Positions 26,462 through 35,588 are shown, numbered from the stretch's first letter. The stretch: DNA of 64,000 nt from an uncultured Alphaproteobacteria bacterium (GCA_934254675.1 CAKQLP010000001.1:124001-188000); one strand, 5' to 3'. Numbers and translations: made by a program. The notes: generated from the sequence alone by a model not told the origin.

Positions 26462-26929
26462 ATGTCAAATCCTGTTGATACCAAAGTTATTAGCAAACTG
26501 GCTGAAATTTTGGATAAAAATCAATTAACGACCTTAAACTATGAAGATGAAAGCTGCAAAATTTCTTTAACAAGAGAAATTTGCACAGGGACTGCTCCCG
26601 TATATGCGCCGGTGGCTCAGCCTGTTGCCGCTCCTGTGGTTTCAGCAGTTGCCGAGGAAGAACCAAAAGAAATGGTTGTGGATTACAGCAATAATCCTAA
26701 TGCCGTTAAATCTCCGATGGTCGGTGTGGTTTATCTTTCCAGTAATCCTAATTCCGCTAATTATGTGAAAGTTGGCGATTCTGTGAATGAAGGTGATACT
26801 TTATGCTTGATTGAAGCTATGAAGACATTCAATCCGGTAAAAGCTCCAAAAGCCGGTAAAGTTGTTAAAATTTTGGTGGAAACCGGCGATCCGATTGAAT
26901 ACGGTGAACCATTGATTGTGATTGAATAA
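26462..26929 (+). CDS. accB: Biotin carboxyl carrier protein of acetyl-CoA carboxylase
   Basis: 155 residues. The C-terminal biotinyl domain has the attachment lysine in LIEAMKTFNPVKAP (EAMKT rather than the more common EAMKM). A Pro/Ala/Val linker lies at about 45-65, and an N-terminal helix region typical of AccB comes first. It carries carboxy-biotin between AccC and AccAD. AAAGGAA precedes the ATG. accC starts 14 nt after its end. Confidence 0.97.
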   Translation: MSNPVDTKVISKLAEILDKNQLTTLNYEDESCKISLTREICTGTAPVYAPVAQPVAAPVVSAVAEEEPKEMVVDYSNNPNAVKSPMVGVVYLSSNPNSANYVKVGDSVNEGDTLCLIEAMKTFNPVKAPKAGKVVKILVETGDPIEYGEPLIVIE

Positions 26930-26943
26930 AACAAAGGATTGTT

Positions 26944-28287
26944 ATGTTTGAAAAAATTCTGATAGCCAATCGCGGCGAAATTGCTTTAAGAATTCACCGT
27001 GCTTGCCGTGAAATGGGGATTCGTACGGTTGCCGTGCATTCTGAAGCTGACGCCAATGCCATGCATGTGCGTTTGGCTGATGAAGCTGTTTGCATTGGTC
27101 CGGCGCGTTCCATTGATTCATATTTAAATAAGCCAGCCATTATTTCTGCGGCTATTATTACCGGAGCAGATGCTATTCACCCCGGTTACGGCTTTCTTTC
27201 AGAAAATGCTGATTTTGCGGAAATGGTGGAAAAACATGGTATTACTTTTATTGGCCCGACTGTGGCGCAAATGCGCTTGATGGGTGATAAAATAACTGCC
27301 CGCAAGGCCGCAAAAGAAGCAGGTTTGCCGATTACGGAAGGTTCTCCCGCCTTGGAATCTATTGAAGATGCCAAGCATTGGGCAAACGAAATCGGTTATC
27401 CTGTGATTATTAAAGCTAAAGACGGCGGCGGTGGTAAAGGCATGAAGATTGCTTTTAACGACAATGAAATCGGCGAAGCTTTCACGATGGCAAAAGCCGA
27501 AGCAAAAGCGGCTTTCCCGAGTGATGTTGTCTATATGGAAAAATATTTACAACATCCTCGTCATATAGAAATGCAGGTTTTGGCTGATAAATATGGCAAT
27601 GTTGTGCATTTGGGTGAGCGAGATTGCTCAATACAGCGTAACAATCAAAAAGTGATAGAAGAATGTCCTTCTCCGGCTTTGAATCAAGAACAGCGCAAAG
27701 AAATCGGCGATATTGTTCGTAATGCTATTGCTAAAATCGGCTATTGTAATGCCGGTACTTTGGAGTTTTTATATGAAAACGGCAAATTCTATTTTATGGA
27801 AATGAATACCCGTTTGCAAGTGGAACATCCAATTACGGAAGCGGTTACCGGTATAGATATTGTTAAAGAGCAGATTCGCATAGCGGCTGGCGCGCAGCTT
27901 GGCTATACACAAGATGATATTAAATTTAATGGTCATGCGATTGAATGTCGTATTAACGCCGAAGATCCTGAAACATTTGTGCCTTGCGCTGGTAAAATTG
28001 AAGAATGGCATGCTCCAGGCGGATTAGGCGTTCGGGTGGATTCGGAAATTTATTCCGGCTATTCAATTCCACCGTATTATGATAGCATGATTGCTAAATT
28101 GATTGTCCACGCCGGCACGCGTAACGCCGCTTTAATGCGTTTGCGTCGCGCCTTGGAAGAGTTTGTGATTATGGGTGTAAAGACCACCATTCCTTTGCAT
28201 CAGGAGATTATTTCTCAACCGGAGTATTTGGATGGTCAATACGATATTCATTGGTTGGAACACTTTATGAAAAACCATAAAAAATAA
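26944..28287 (+). CDS. accC: Biotin carboxylase
   Basis: 447 residues, standard length. ILIANRGEIALRIHRACREM at the N-terminus, the glycine-rich ATP loop KAKDGGGGKGMKIA, and the active-site EMNTRLQVEHPITEAVTG are all present. It carboxylates biotin on AccB using ATP and bicarbonate, starting fatty acid synthesis. It forms an operon with accB, ended by the hairpin at 28302-28336. Confidence 0.98.
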   Translation: MFEKILIANRGEIALRIHRACREMGIRTVAVHSEADANAMHVRLADEAVCIGPARSIDSYLNKPAIISAAIITGADAIHPGYGFLSENADFAEMVEKHGITFIGPTVAQMRLMGDKITARKAAKEAGLPITEGSPALESIEDAKHWANEIGYPVIIKAKDGGGGKGMKIAFNDNEIGEAFTMAKAEAKAAFPSDVVYMEKYLQHPRHIEMQVLADKYGNVVHLGERDCSIQRNNQKVIEECPSPALNQEQRKEIGDIVRNAIAKIGYCNAGTLEFLYENGKFYFMEMNTRLQVEHPITEAVTGIDIVKEQIRIAAGAQLGYTQDDIKFNGHAIECRINAEDPETFVPCAGKIEEWHAPGGLGVRVDSEIYSGYSIPPYYDSMIAKLIVHAGTRNAALMRLRRALEEFVIMGVKTTIPLHQEIISQPEYLDGQYDIHWLEHFMKNHKK

Positions 28288-28301
28288 TAAACTTTGAATT
28301 T

Positions 28302-28336
28302 CTAAAAAGTCCCAGACGATAGTTTGGGATTTTTTG
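28302..28336 (+). terminator. Terminator of accBC
   Basis: TCCCA(G)A...TTTGGGA hairpin followed by TTTTTTGTTTTG. Confidence 0.7.
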
Positions 28337-28441
28337 TTTTGTACAAATAAAAAATCTGAATGTCGAAACTGGTTCTGCAAATATTGCCAGAGCTAAAGTA
28401 ACTTATAATGAAACATGCAAGCGAAAAAAATAATTGAATAA

Positions 28442-28612
28442 TGTGATGTTTTTATAATCTTTACAGTCAGTTTTACCGCTTCCGGTTATTTTATTGATTA
28501 TCAGGATGATTTCATAGAGAATATATTTACAATTTTTGATTATGGTACAAGCATTTTGCTAATTATTTCTTTAGTTTCTGCTATTTATAAAAGTTTTAAG
28601 AAACAATCATAA
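28442..28612 (+). pseudogene. Possible gene remnant with one membrane segment
   Basis: An open frame of 56 residues without a usable start codon, ending YGTSILLIISLVSAIYKSFK then KQS and a stop. It has one clear hydrophobic segment and a basic tail. A stop lies just before 28442 in frame. It may be the 3' end of a lost membrane-protein gene, or chance. The rest of 28337-28647 is A/T-rich spacer with nothing else recognised. Confidence 0.25.
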
Positions 28613-28647
28613 ATTTTCGTCTCCCCGATTCGCTTTGAAATAGGTAA

Positions 28648-28677
28648 TAAAAAAAGCCCCGCTGAAAAGCAAGGCTT
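28648..28677 (-). terminator. Terminator of recA
   Basis: AAGCCTTGC...GCGGGGCTT hairpin on the minus strand followed by TTTTTTTA. Confidence 0.75.
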
Positions 28678-28706
28678 AATACATTGGAGGTAGTTATAAA
28701 ACAAAA

Positions 28707-29732
28707 TTAATCTTCGGTTTCCGGTTCGTCATCACCAATCATTTCTGTGGTCAGGTGACCAGCGTCAGCGCGGATTTTGTTTTCAATATCTTCGGCAACA
28801 GTCGGATTCTCCATTAAATAGCGTTTGGCGTTTTCACGTCCTTGACCGATTTTATCGCCGTTATACGAGAACCACGCGCCGGCCTTTTCAATGATTCCGG
28901 ATTTTACACCCAAATCAATCAGCTCGCCGGTTTTAGAAATTCCTTCGCCATACATGATATCAAAGTCCACAGTTTTAAACGGAGGGGCGACTTTGTTTTT
29001 CACAATTTTCACGCGGGTTTGCGAGCCGATAACTTCATCTTTGTCTTTAATCGCACCCACGCGGCGAATATCCATACGCACGGAAGCGTAGAATTTCAAA
29101 GCGTTACCGCCGGTTGTGGTTTCTGGATTGCCGAACATAACACCCAGCTTCATACGAATTTGGTTGATAAAGATAATCAGAGTGTTGGAGCGGGCAACCG
29201 TGGCGGTCAGTTTACGCAAAGCCTGACTCATCAAACGAGCTTGCAAACCCATATGAGCATCACCCATTTCACCTTCTAATTCGGCCTTTGGTACCAAAGC
29301 GGCAACCGAGTCGACAACCATAACGTCAATAGCGCCGGAACGAACCAATGTGTCGGCAATTTCCAAAGCTTGTTCGCCGGAATCCGGTTGTGAAACCAGC
29401 AAGTTTTCAATATCCACGCCGATTTTTTTAGCATATGAAGGGTCAAGAGCGTGTTCCGCATCAATAAAGGCGCAAGTGCCGTTACGTTTTTGCGCTTGGG
29501 CAATAACGCTTAAAGCCAATGTGGTTTTGCCGGAGCTTTCCGGACCGTAAATTTCAATAATACGTCCCTTAGGCAACCCCCCGATTCCCAAGGCAATATC
29601 AATTCCTAAAGAACCGGTTGGAATGGCCTCAATATCAATATTGGTGTTTTGCCCAAGGCGCATAATAGAACCTTTGCCGAACGCGCGTTCAATTTGGCTG
29701 AGGGCGGCGTCTAACGCTTTATCTTTTTCCAT
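28707..29732 (-). CDS. recA: Recombinase RecA
   Basis: 341 residues. Walker A GPESSGKTTLALSVIAQAQK, MVVDSVAALVPKAELEGEMG, and loop L2 FINQIRMKLGVMFGNPETTT are all present, with an acidic C-terminal tail (GDDEPETED). It forms filaments on ssDNA for recombination and SOS induction. An alphaproteobacterial SOS box (29828-29842) lies in its promoter region. ATG at 29732 follows AAGGATAATAA. Confidence 0.99.
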   Translation of the reverse strand: MEKDKALDAALSQIERAFGKGSIMRLGQNTNIDIEAIPTGSLGIDIALGIGGLPKGRIIEIYGPESSGKTTLALSVIAQAQKRNGTCAFIDAEHALDPSYAKKIGVDIENLLVSQPDSGEQALEIADTLVRSGAIDVMVVDSVAALVPKAELEGEMGDAHMGLQARLMSQALRKLTATVARSNTLIIFINQIRMKLGVMFGNPETTTGGNALKFYASVRMDIRRVGAIKDKDEVIGSQTRVKIVKNKVAPPFKTVDFDIMYGEGISKTGELIDLGVKSGIIEKAGAWFSYNGDKIGQGRENAKRYLMENPTVAEDIENKIRADAGHLTTEMIGDDEPETED

Positions 29733-29827
29733 ATTTATTATCCTTAAAAAATTATCCTAAACTCTTTATCTTGCATTTTGAAGAAAAACTCAATACGAGT
29801 CTGAATTTATCCGCTAAAATGTATATT

Positions 29828-29842
29828 GTTCTAACTTTGTTC
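29828..29842. promoter_or_regulatory. LexA SOS box (GTTC-N7-GTTC)
   Basis: GTTCTAACTTTGTTC, the direct-repeat operator known for alphaproteobacterial LexA. Read toward recA it lies between a TTGATA -35 and TATA-rich -10 sequences. It also lies upstream of the divergent HD hydrolase gene. Confidence 0.8.
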
Positions 29843-29937
29843 TTTTATCAAGCATTTTTTTTATTTTATGAATAATTAAGTATATACTTGCGCATACCCC
29901 ATAAAAAGTGCTAAATCAAAAACAAAGGAGAAACGAC

Positions 29938-30756
29938 GTGTTAAAAGACGCATATAAGTTATTGAAAGAAAAATCAGACGAGTGTTTGAAAAAAGTTGCT
30001 CATAATGAGTTTTTTGAGGGTTATACCAAAGAAAAAATCCGTCATTCCTACCAAGTGATGGGTGCCGGAAATTATATAATTCCGCGGATTCAATGGTTGC
30101 AGAAAAAAGATTCAGCTTATGTTGATATGGTTAAATCTGCCGTTTTATTGCACGATATTTGCCGATTCGCGGAAATAGAAGAAAGATGTTTGCGCAATCA
30201 CCGGATTGATCATGGTATTGCCGGCGGTGAATTTTTGCGCACTTTACCGGAGTTTTCGGATATCCGTATTTGGTTGCCGATAAAACATCACGGACATTTG
30301 ATTGAAGATTTATATAATGATGAGGATTATAAAAATATTTCTTCAGAAGAACTAAAACACGAGGTTGAACACATTTGCTTTATTATTCGCGATGCCGATA
30401 AAATTGCCAATTTACGGATGTTGGCTTATGAAGAAAATTTGCGCTATCTGTTTATTGGTAAAAAAGATATTGTGCCGGAACTTGATGGTCATATTTCAAA
30501 GGAAATTCGTGAATATCTTGCAAAAAATGAAACATTTCCTCGCTTAGGAAATCTTTCGGTTGCCGATAGAATGGCCGGATTTTTATCGTGGTATTATGAT
30601 ATAAACTATCAATATTCCATCGACTTTTGCAAAAAATTAAATGTTACGTCGCGTTTGGTAGAGTTGTTTAAGCAGTTGTGCGTTGATGAAGATTGCAAGC
30701 AAATACTTTTAACGAAATTTACAGACTTTTTACAGCATCATCAATTTTTACGCTAA
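29938..30756 (+). CDS. HD-domain phosphohydrolase
   Basis: 272 residues from the GTG at 29938, with AAAGGAG 7 nt upstream. HD-superfamily metal motifs are visible: RHSYQV, LLHDICRFAE (the HD pair), NHRIDHG, KHHGH and IRDADKIANL. The substrate is unknown; members act on nucleotides or phosphate esters. It is divergent from recA and shares its SOS-box intergenic region, so DNA-damage control is possible but not shown. Confidence 0.85.
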   Translation: MLKDAYKLLKEKSDECLKKVAHNEFFEGYTKEKIRHSYQVMGAGNYIIPRIQWLQKKDSAYVDMVKSAVLLHDICRFAEIEERCLRNHRIDHGIAGGEFLRTLPEFSDIRIWLPIKHHGHLIEDLYNDEDYKNISSEELKHEVEHICFIIRDADKIANLRMLAYEENLRYLFIGKKDIVPELDGHISKEIREYLAKNETFPRLGNLSVADRMAGFLSWYYDINYQYSIDFCKKLNVTSRLVELFKQLCVDEDCKQILLTKFTDFLQHHQFLR

Positions 30757-30759
30757 GCC

Positions 30760-31611
30760 TTATTTCCAAAGGCTTTTACGATTGCGGAACTCTTCAATTG
30801 TGGCTGTGACTACCGCTCCAAACAGCACAATAGTCCACCATGAATACATCCAAACCAACAAAATCGGCACGGTGGCGAGCGCGCCATAAAGAGTGCGGTA
30901 TGTCACGTTTAATACCAAAAAATAACCAAACCCGAAACGAAGCAATAAAGTTAAAATCAACGTCACGCACGCACCACTAAATGCGCTTAAAATCCGTATT
31001 TTTTTGTTGGGCACAATCACATAGGATAACCATAAAAAAATAAAAGTGATTGAGTTTGGTGCAATGAATGTTACAAAAAAATTATATCCCAAAAAGTGTT
31101 CGGGGTGAAAATATTTTAACGTAATTAAATAACCTTTGAGCGAAAGGGCTGTGCCAACAAGCAAAGGGCAAAGAGTGATAATTGTCCAATAAAGTGTGAT
31201 TTTGGTGGCTAGGCGGCGGTGTTTTTTGACCTTAAAGATAAAATTGAAGCTGTTTTCAATGGTAAATAACAGTAAAATAGCCGTGATGGCAATACCCAAG
31301 ACACCTATGGTGGTCAGTTTGCTGGAGGCGGCAACAAATTGCATGATATAGTTTTGAATGTTCTGTTCAATGTTTGGCACAAAATATTGAATAAGTGAAT
31401 CCTGTACTTGAGCCCGTATGTTTTCAAACACCGGAAAAGCGGCAAATATAGCCAAAGCAATGGCAATCAATGGTACCACAGCAATCAGAGTGGTATAACT
31501 TAAAGACGCGGCCACGCGTAAAATCATGGCATCTTTGGTTCGCCAACGCAGATATTTAAAAAAAAGTCGGCAAAGTTTGTTGAATTTTGCGGTATCAAAT
31601 TGGTTTGCCAT
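30760..31611 (-). CDS. YihY/UPF0761-family inner membrane protein
   Basis: 283 residues, about six membrane segments. RVAASLSYTTLIAVVPLIAI near the N-terminus and GALATVPILLVWMYSWWTI near the C-terminus are the family's conserved segments. The family was once annotated as RNase BN, which is wrong; the actual role is not established. It ends 4 nt from the convergent HD hydrolase. Confidence 0.9.
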   Translation of the reverse strand: MANQFDTAKFNKLCRLFFKYLRWRTKDAMILRVAASLSYTTLIAVVPLIAIALAIFAAFPVFENIRAQVQDSLIQYFVPNIEQNIQNYIMQFVAASSKLTTIGVLGIAITAILLLFTIENSFNFIFKVKKHRRLATKITLYWTIITLCPLLVGTALSLKGYLITLKYFHPEHFLGYNFFVTFIAPNSITFIFLWLSYVIVPNKKIRILSAFSGACVTLILTLLLRFGFGYFLVLNVTYRTLYGALATVPILLVWMYSWWTIVLFGAVVTATIEEFRNRKSLWK

Positions 31612-31727
31612 TTTACAACTTTCAAAAAAAGGTTTACAAAACGGATAAATTTGTATAAGTATCTCTCTAGTAACTTACTTCCAAAAAGGGAAGTAGTCTA
31701 GAACAAAATTTATAAAGGAACTAGAAA

Positions 31728-32552
31728 ATGGCTGTCGAACAACTTATGGCCGGTAAAAAAGGCTTGATTATGGGTCTTGCCAATGACAAATCTATTGCTT
31801 GGGGTATTGCACAAGCTCTAAACGCCCATGGGGCGCAACTCGCAATTTCATATCAAAATGAAATGTTGGAAAAAAGAGTCAAACCTTTGGCTGAACAACT
31901 GAATAATCCAATGTTAATTAAATGTGATGTGTCGGATTCCGCTTCGGTTGAAGCTTGTTTTAAAGAATTGGGTGAAAAATGGGGTAAAATTGACTTTGTT
32001 GTTCACGCTATTGCTTTTTCAGATAAAGATCAATTACGCGGCCGTACGATTGACACCACATTGGATAACTTTACAATGACAATGCACATTTCCTGCTATT
32101 CATTCTTGGAAGCTTGCCGTTGTGCCTCTCCGATTATGAATGAGGGTGGCTCGATTGTGACTTTAACATATTTGGGTTCTGAACGCGTATTGCCTAATTA
32201 TAACATTATGGGTGTGGCTAAAGCCGCTTTGGAAGCTTCGGTTCGCTATGCCGCTGTAGATATGGGAAAACAGGGCGTTCGCGTAAATGCTATTTCTTCT
32301 GGCCCGATTAAAACATTGGCCGCGGCCGGAATTGGCGATTTCCGCACAATTTTGCGTTGGAATGAATTAAACGCTCCGCTGCAACGCAATGTTCATCAAA
32401 ACGAAGTTGGTAACATGGCTTTGAGTTTGTTGTCTGATTTGGGCTCAGCCGTTACCGGTGAAGTTTTGCACGTTGATTGCGGATATAACACCATTGCGAT
32501 GGTTAATATTGATAACGCTGCCGAGAGTGCTGAAGTTCTAAACGAATTTTAA
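31728..32552 (+). CDS. fabI: Enoyl-ACP reductase (NADH)
   Basis: 274 residues, short-chain dehydrogenase fold. GLIMGLANDKSIAWGIAQAL is the FabI-type NAD loop, HAIAFSDKDQLRGR follows, and Tyr and Lys of the active site are in YNIMGVAKAALEA. It performs the last reduction in each fatty acid elongation cycle. AAAGGAAC precedes the ATG. The leader holds a small inverted repeat (TACTTCC/GGAAGTA, about 31675-31697). Confidence 0.97.
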   Translation: MAVEQLMAGKKGLIMGLANDKSIAWGIAQALNAHGAQLAISYQNEMLEKRVKPLAEQLNNPMLIKCDVSDSASVEACFKELGEKWGKIDFVVHAIAFSDKDQLRGRTIDTTLDNFTMTMHISCYSFLEACRCASPIMNEGGSIVTLTYLGSERVLPNYNIMGVAKAALEASVRYAAVDMGKQGVRVNAISSGPIKTLAAAGIGDFRTILRWNELNAPLQRNVHQNEVGNMALSLLSDLGSAVTGEVLHVDCGYNTIAMVNIDNAAESAEVLNEF

Positions 32553-32573
32553 GCTAATTTATCAGCGAAAAGA

Positions 32574-32611
32574 AGCTCTGAGTTTTTCTAAATTCGGGGC
32601 TTTTTTTATTG
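32574..32611 (+). terminator. Terminator of fabI
   Basis: AGCTCTGAGTT/AATTCGGGGCT stem (11 bp with G-U pairs) and seven T. Confidence 0.8.
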
Positions 32612-32664
32612 CATGAAGAATAAAAGTATCATAATATTTGGCAAAAATAGAAAGGTTAATATAA

Positions 32665-33429
32665 ATGGTTAAAATATCGGCTTATATTGTGACATTAAAT
32701 GAAGAAAAGCGTTTAGGTAAAACATTGCAAGCTTTAAAAGAAGTGGCAGATGAAATTTTTGTGATAGACAGCGGTAGCACGGATAATACGCAAAAAATTG
32801 CAGAAAAAAACGGAGCCAAGTTTTTATTTCATGAATGGAAAAATATTTCTGCGCAAAAGCATTACGGACAAGAACTTTGCCATAACGATTGGGTGATGTC
32901 TTTAGATGCTGACGAAGTTTTGTCACCCGAACTGATTGCTGAGATTAAAGAAAAAATGAAAGACCCAACGGCGGATGCTTATAAAATGAAGATTTGCGAT
33001 ATGCTTCCGGGAGATAAAAAGCCTCGTTTGTTTGCCAAGACCTATAATCAAGTGCGCTTGTATAACCGCAAAAAAAGCAATATGCCTGATGATTTAACGC
33101 ATGATAGAGTTGTTGTTGGCGAAGGCGCGGTGGTGGAGCAATTAGAGTCAAAAGTTTTTCATTATTCTTATGTTTCTTTAACTCAAACATGGTTCAAACT
33201 GAATATGTACACGGATGAGTTGGTTAAAACCGCCGTCAAAGAGGGGCGTTGCTATACCCGTTTGCGTTTATATACGGAATTTCCGCGTCAGTTTTTGGTT
33301 TATTATTTAAAAAAACGTTATTTTTTATATGGAACCTGTGGTTTTTGGATGGCGACAACGTATGCTTATTTCCGTTTTTTGAAAATAGCCAAGTGGTTTG
33401 AGTGGCGCGCCTTAAATTCAGTAAAATAA
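32665..33429 (+). CDS. Family 2 glycosyltransferase (LPS core type)
   Basis: 254 residues. AYIVTLNEEKRLGKTL and VIDSGSTDNTQKIAE are the GT-A nucleotide-sugar motifs, and MSLDADEVLSPEL contains the DxD motif. Sequence type resembles WaaE/KdtX-like beta-glucosyltransferases of LPS core. It probably works on the cytoplasmic face of the inner membrane. The sugar and acceptor are not known. It is a single gene between terminators. Confidence 0.9.
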   Translation: MVKISAYIVTLNEEKRLGKTLQALKEVADEIFVIDSGSTDNTQKIAEKNGAKFLFHEWKNISAQKHYGQELCHNDWVMSLDADEVLSPELIAEIKEKMKDPTADAYKMKICDMLPGDKKPRLFAKTYNQVRLYNRKKSNMPDDLTHDRVVVGEGAVVEQLESKVFHYSYVSLTQTWFKLNMYTDELVKTAVKEGRCYTRLRLYTEFPRQFLVYYLKKRYFLYGTCGFWMATTYAYFRFLKIAKWFEWRALNSVK

Positions 33430-33472
33430 AAAAACCATTTACCTCACAAAAATAAGGAAAATGGTTTTTAAG
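33430..33472. terminator. Two-way terminator
   Basis: AAAACCATTT(A)CCT...AGG(A)AAATGGTTTTT stem with T-runs on both sides. It serves the glycosyltransferase (+) and the orphan at 33475-33822 (-). Confidence 0.75.
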
Positions 33473-33474
33473 AA

Positions 33475-33822
33475 CTAGATAACATCGTATTTGACCATAG
33501 ATTGAGGATTAAACGTAAAGTCCTCCATGAGCATTAGGCGATGGTCAGACAGACTTCTAGAAATTAAAAGAGATTTGCCGTTTTTGTAGTGGAACACGGT
33601 GCCGACAGATACAGGCCATTCCAAGACGTTTTCCGATACAGAAACAGGTTTCCCCGTCAAAAGGTCAAAAAATTCTCCATCAACCTTAATACAAGGCGTG
33701 ATGTTTTTAATTCTTTTACTTTTGTAGTCCAAGCAATAAGGTGCATATTGAGGCTGTAAATACTCAAAGTACTTAACCAGTGACACAACATTGCTACCCT
33801 CACTCAAAAAGATATTCTTCAT
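33475..33822 (-). CDS. Orphan protein (115 aa)
   Basis: MKNIFLSEGSNVVSLVKYFE..., soluble, no signal peptide, no family recognised. A perfect promoter stands upstream on the minus strand: TTGACA, 17 nt, TATATA. The ATG lacks a Shine-Dalgarno site and is preceded by an A/T-only stretch. It is one of several small genes in this window with that combination. Confidence 0.65.
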   Translation of the reverse strand: MKNIFLSEGSNVVSLVKYFEYLQPQYAPYCLDYKSKRIKNITPCIKVDGEFFDLLTGKPVSVSENVLEWPVSVGTVFHYKNGKSLLISRSLSDHRLMLMEDFTFNPQSMVKYDVI

Positions 33823-33903
33823 AATAAAAAAAATAATTGATTAAACTAAAGGCTTATATACCATTTTTTTTGATTTTTGTCAATATATTTTTCTGTCGAA
33901 AAT

Positions 33904-33940
33904 AAAAAAACTTCCAAAAATTGGAAGTTTTTTTTTGTTT
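33904..33940. terminator. Terminator after the 66-residue orphan
   Basis: AAAACTTCCAA/TTGGAAGTTTT stem with T-runs on both strands. On the minus strand it closes the gene at 33958-34158. Confidence 0.75.
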
Positions 33941-33957
33941 TTATGAAGTTGTATAAT

Positions 33958-34158
33958 TTAATCTTCACGATTAATGCCTTGCATCGCCAGCAATGCGTTC
34001 ATTCTGTCTCTATTGGCATCTTCTCTTGTATATTCTTTGCCCTGTTCTTTAGCTGCCTTTTTTTCGGCATCAACAGAAGCGGCGGCAACATCATGAATAT
34101 TTCTTTTGCCTTCCATTTCAGCTTTTCTTTCTAAAACATGTTTTGTGGCATCTTTCAT
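33958..34158 (-). CDS. Small charged orphan protein (66 aa)
   Basis: MKDATKHVLERKAEMEGKRN..., very rich in Lys, Glu, Asp and Ala and likely helical. No family recognised. The ATG at 34158 has a good AAGGAG, so the longer open frame to 34200 is not needed. The promoter on the minus strand is TTGACA, 17 nt, TATTTT. It sits in a row of three small minus-strand genes, each with its own promoter and terminator. Confidence 0.7.
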   Translation of the reverse strand: MKDATKHVLERKAEMEGKRNIHDVAAASVDAEKKAAKEQGKEYTREDANRDRMNALLAMQGINRED

Positions 34159-34235
34159 ATTTTTTCTCCTTAAATGTTTATTATATAAATAAAATATCAT
34201 TTTCTATTTATTTTGTCAACTTTCATTTAAATAAA

Positions 34236-34264
34236 AAAACCGTTGCTTATGATAAAGCAACGGC
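34236..34264 (-). terminator. Terminator of the 104-residue orphan
   Basis: CCGTTGCTTT/AAGCAACGG stem; on the minus strand it is followed by TTTTTTT. Confidence 0.8.
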
Positions 34265-34293
34265 CGGTATTAGATTGGCTAAGAAAAGATTGG

Positions 34294-34608
34294 TTAGTTC
34301 ATCAAAATAAAGCGGCAGCGGCGAGATTTGCCGAGGCCAATGCTTTCTTGATGAGCGCGGTTGTTCAGGCGAAGTTCTTCAAGAGCTTCTTTCTTGGAAA
34401 AACCAAGACTTTCAAGATGTTCAATCTCCATGAATAGAAGCTCTTTTTGAGCTTTTTCTGCTTTTTTGCGCCGATATTCTGCCAAAAACAGCGCGGCTTG
34501 ACGACCGACAGTTTTTTCAGCAGCGGTAAGTGGACGATCCAAAGAGAAAAGATTGTTCAAAACACGGTTAGCCTTCTTAACACTCATTACAGAAATAGTA
34601 GTAGTCAT
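34294..34608 (-). CDS. Small charged orphan protein (104 aa)
   Basis: From the ATG at 34608: MTTTISVMSVKKANRVLNNL. A helical, Lys/Glu-rich middle (YRRKKAEKAQKELLFMEIEH) is followed by LESLGFSKKEALEELRLNNR, which looks like a UBA-like or short helical hairpin; that is only an impression. Promoter TTGACA, 17 nt, TATTTA on the minus strand. There is no Shine-Dalgarno site at this ATG or at the alternative one at 34587. Confidence 0.6.
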   Translation of the reverse strand: MTTTISVMSVKKANRVLNNLFSLDRPLTAAEKTVGRQAALFLAEYRRKKAEKAQKELLFMEIEHLESLGFSKKEALEELRLNNRAHQESIGLGKSRRCRFILMN

Positions 34609-34748
34609 AAAAGTAAGATTAAAAATTAATTTATGTCTAATAAATATCACTTTTGTTTACTTTTGTCAATATATTTTCGCAAAAAAATGTTGTATTTGCG
34701 GTTATGTCTGTTAATATCAGATAAATATTAATAACAGAGCTGTTAAAA

Positions 34749-35588
34749 ATGGAAAAATCTCAAAAGAAATTAGGCATTATTGCCGGCGGAACAAATTTAC
34801 CTAAAATGCTGATAGACCACTGTTTGGACACAGGGCGCGAGTTTTTTGTTTTAGCCATAGAAGGAAATGCTGATAAAGCGGCTTTTAGCCCGCTGATTCC
34901 TCATAAGTGGATACGCATAGGTCAAGCCGGAACAGGCTTCAAAACTTTTGCAGATGAAGGTGTTGACGAGGTTGTGATGATTGGGACGATTCACCGCCCG
35001 ACCTTGTCTGAATTGGTACCTGATTTGCGCACGGCGGCGTTCTTTGCCAAAATCGGCATGAAGGCGTTGGGGGATGACGGTATTTTACGCGCTTTAATAA
35101 AAGAAATAGAATCCGAAAATATGCGGGTTGTCGGAATTCATGAGGTTATGCCGGAATTATTGGCTAAAGAAGGTGTATTGACAAAGCACAAGCCCGATAA
35201 ACAGGCCGAAGCGGATATTGAACGGGGAATCGACGTCGGACTGGCTTTGGGACGGCTGGATGTCGGTCAATCGGTGATTGTCCAGCAAGGGCTTGTTTTA
35301 GGTGTTGAAGGAATTGAAGGAACCGATGAGTTGGTGCGCCGTTGCGGAACATATCAAAGAAAAGGCGCCGCTGGAATTTTGGTGAAACTTCGCAAGCCTC
35401 AGCAAGATTTACGCATAGATTTGCCGGCTATTGGGACCCGCACAATTGAAAATTTACATCAGGCTGGTTTTAGGGGGTTAGCCGTGCATGCCGGCAATGC
35501 GCTTATGGTTGACGCCGAAGAGGTTGTAAAATTGGCTGATAAATACGGAATGTTTATAAAAGGAATTGTTCCTGAGGAGAAAAAATAA
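34749..35588 (+). CDS. lpxI: UDP-2,3-diacylglucosamine pyrophosphatase LpxI
   Basis: 279 residues. LGIIAGGTNLPKMLIDHC at the N-terminus and KPDKQAEADIERGIDVGLAL with QSVIVQQGLVLGVEGIEGTD are characteristic of LpxI, the alphaproteobacterial replacement for LpxH. It makes lipid X in lipid A synthesis. Its stop codon overlaps the lpxB start by one base. Here the pair is detached from lpxD-fabZ and lpxA is not nearby. Confidence 0.95.
   Translation: MEKSQKKLGIIAGGTNLPKMLIDHCLDTGREFFVLAIEGNADKAAFSPLIPHKWIRIGQAGTGFKTFADEGVDEVVMIGTIHRPTLSELVPDLRTAAFFAKIGMKALGDDGILRALIKEIESENMRVVGIHEVMPELLAKEGVLTKHKPDKQAEADIERGIDVGLALGRLDVGQSVIVQQGLVLGVEGIEGTDELVRRCGTYQRKGAAGILVKLRKPQQDLRIDLPAIGTRTIENLHQAGFRGLAVHAGNALMVDAEEVVKLADKYGMFIKGIVPEEKK

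Noticed and set aside
34243..34437. 64-codon open frame on the plus strand
   Set aside because: Starts inside a terminator of the opposite-strand gene and overlaps that gene, with no ribosome site.
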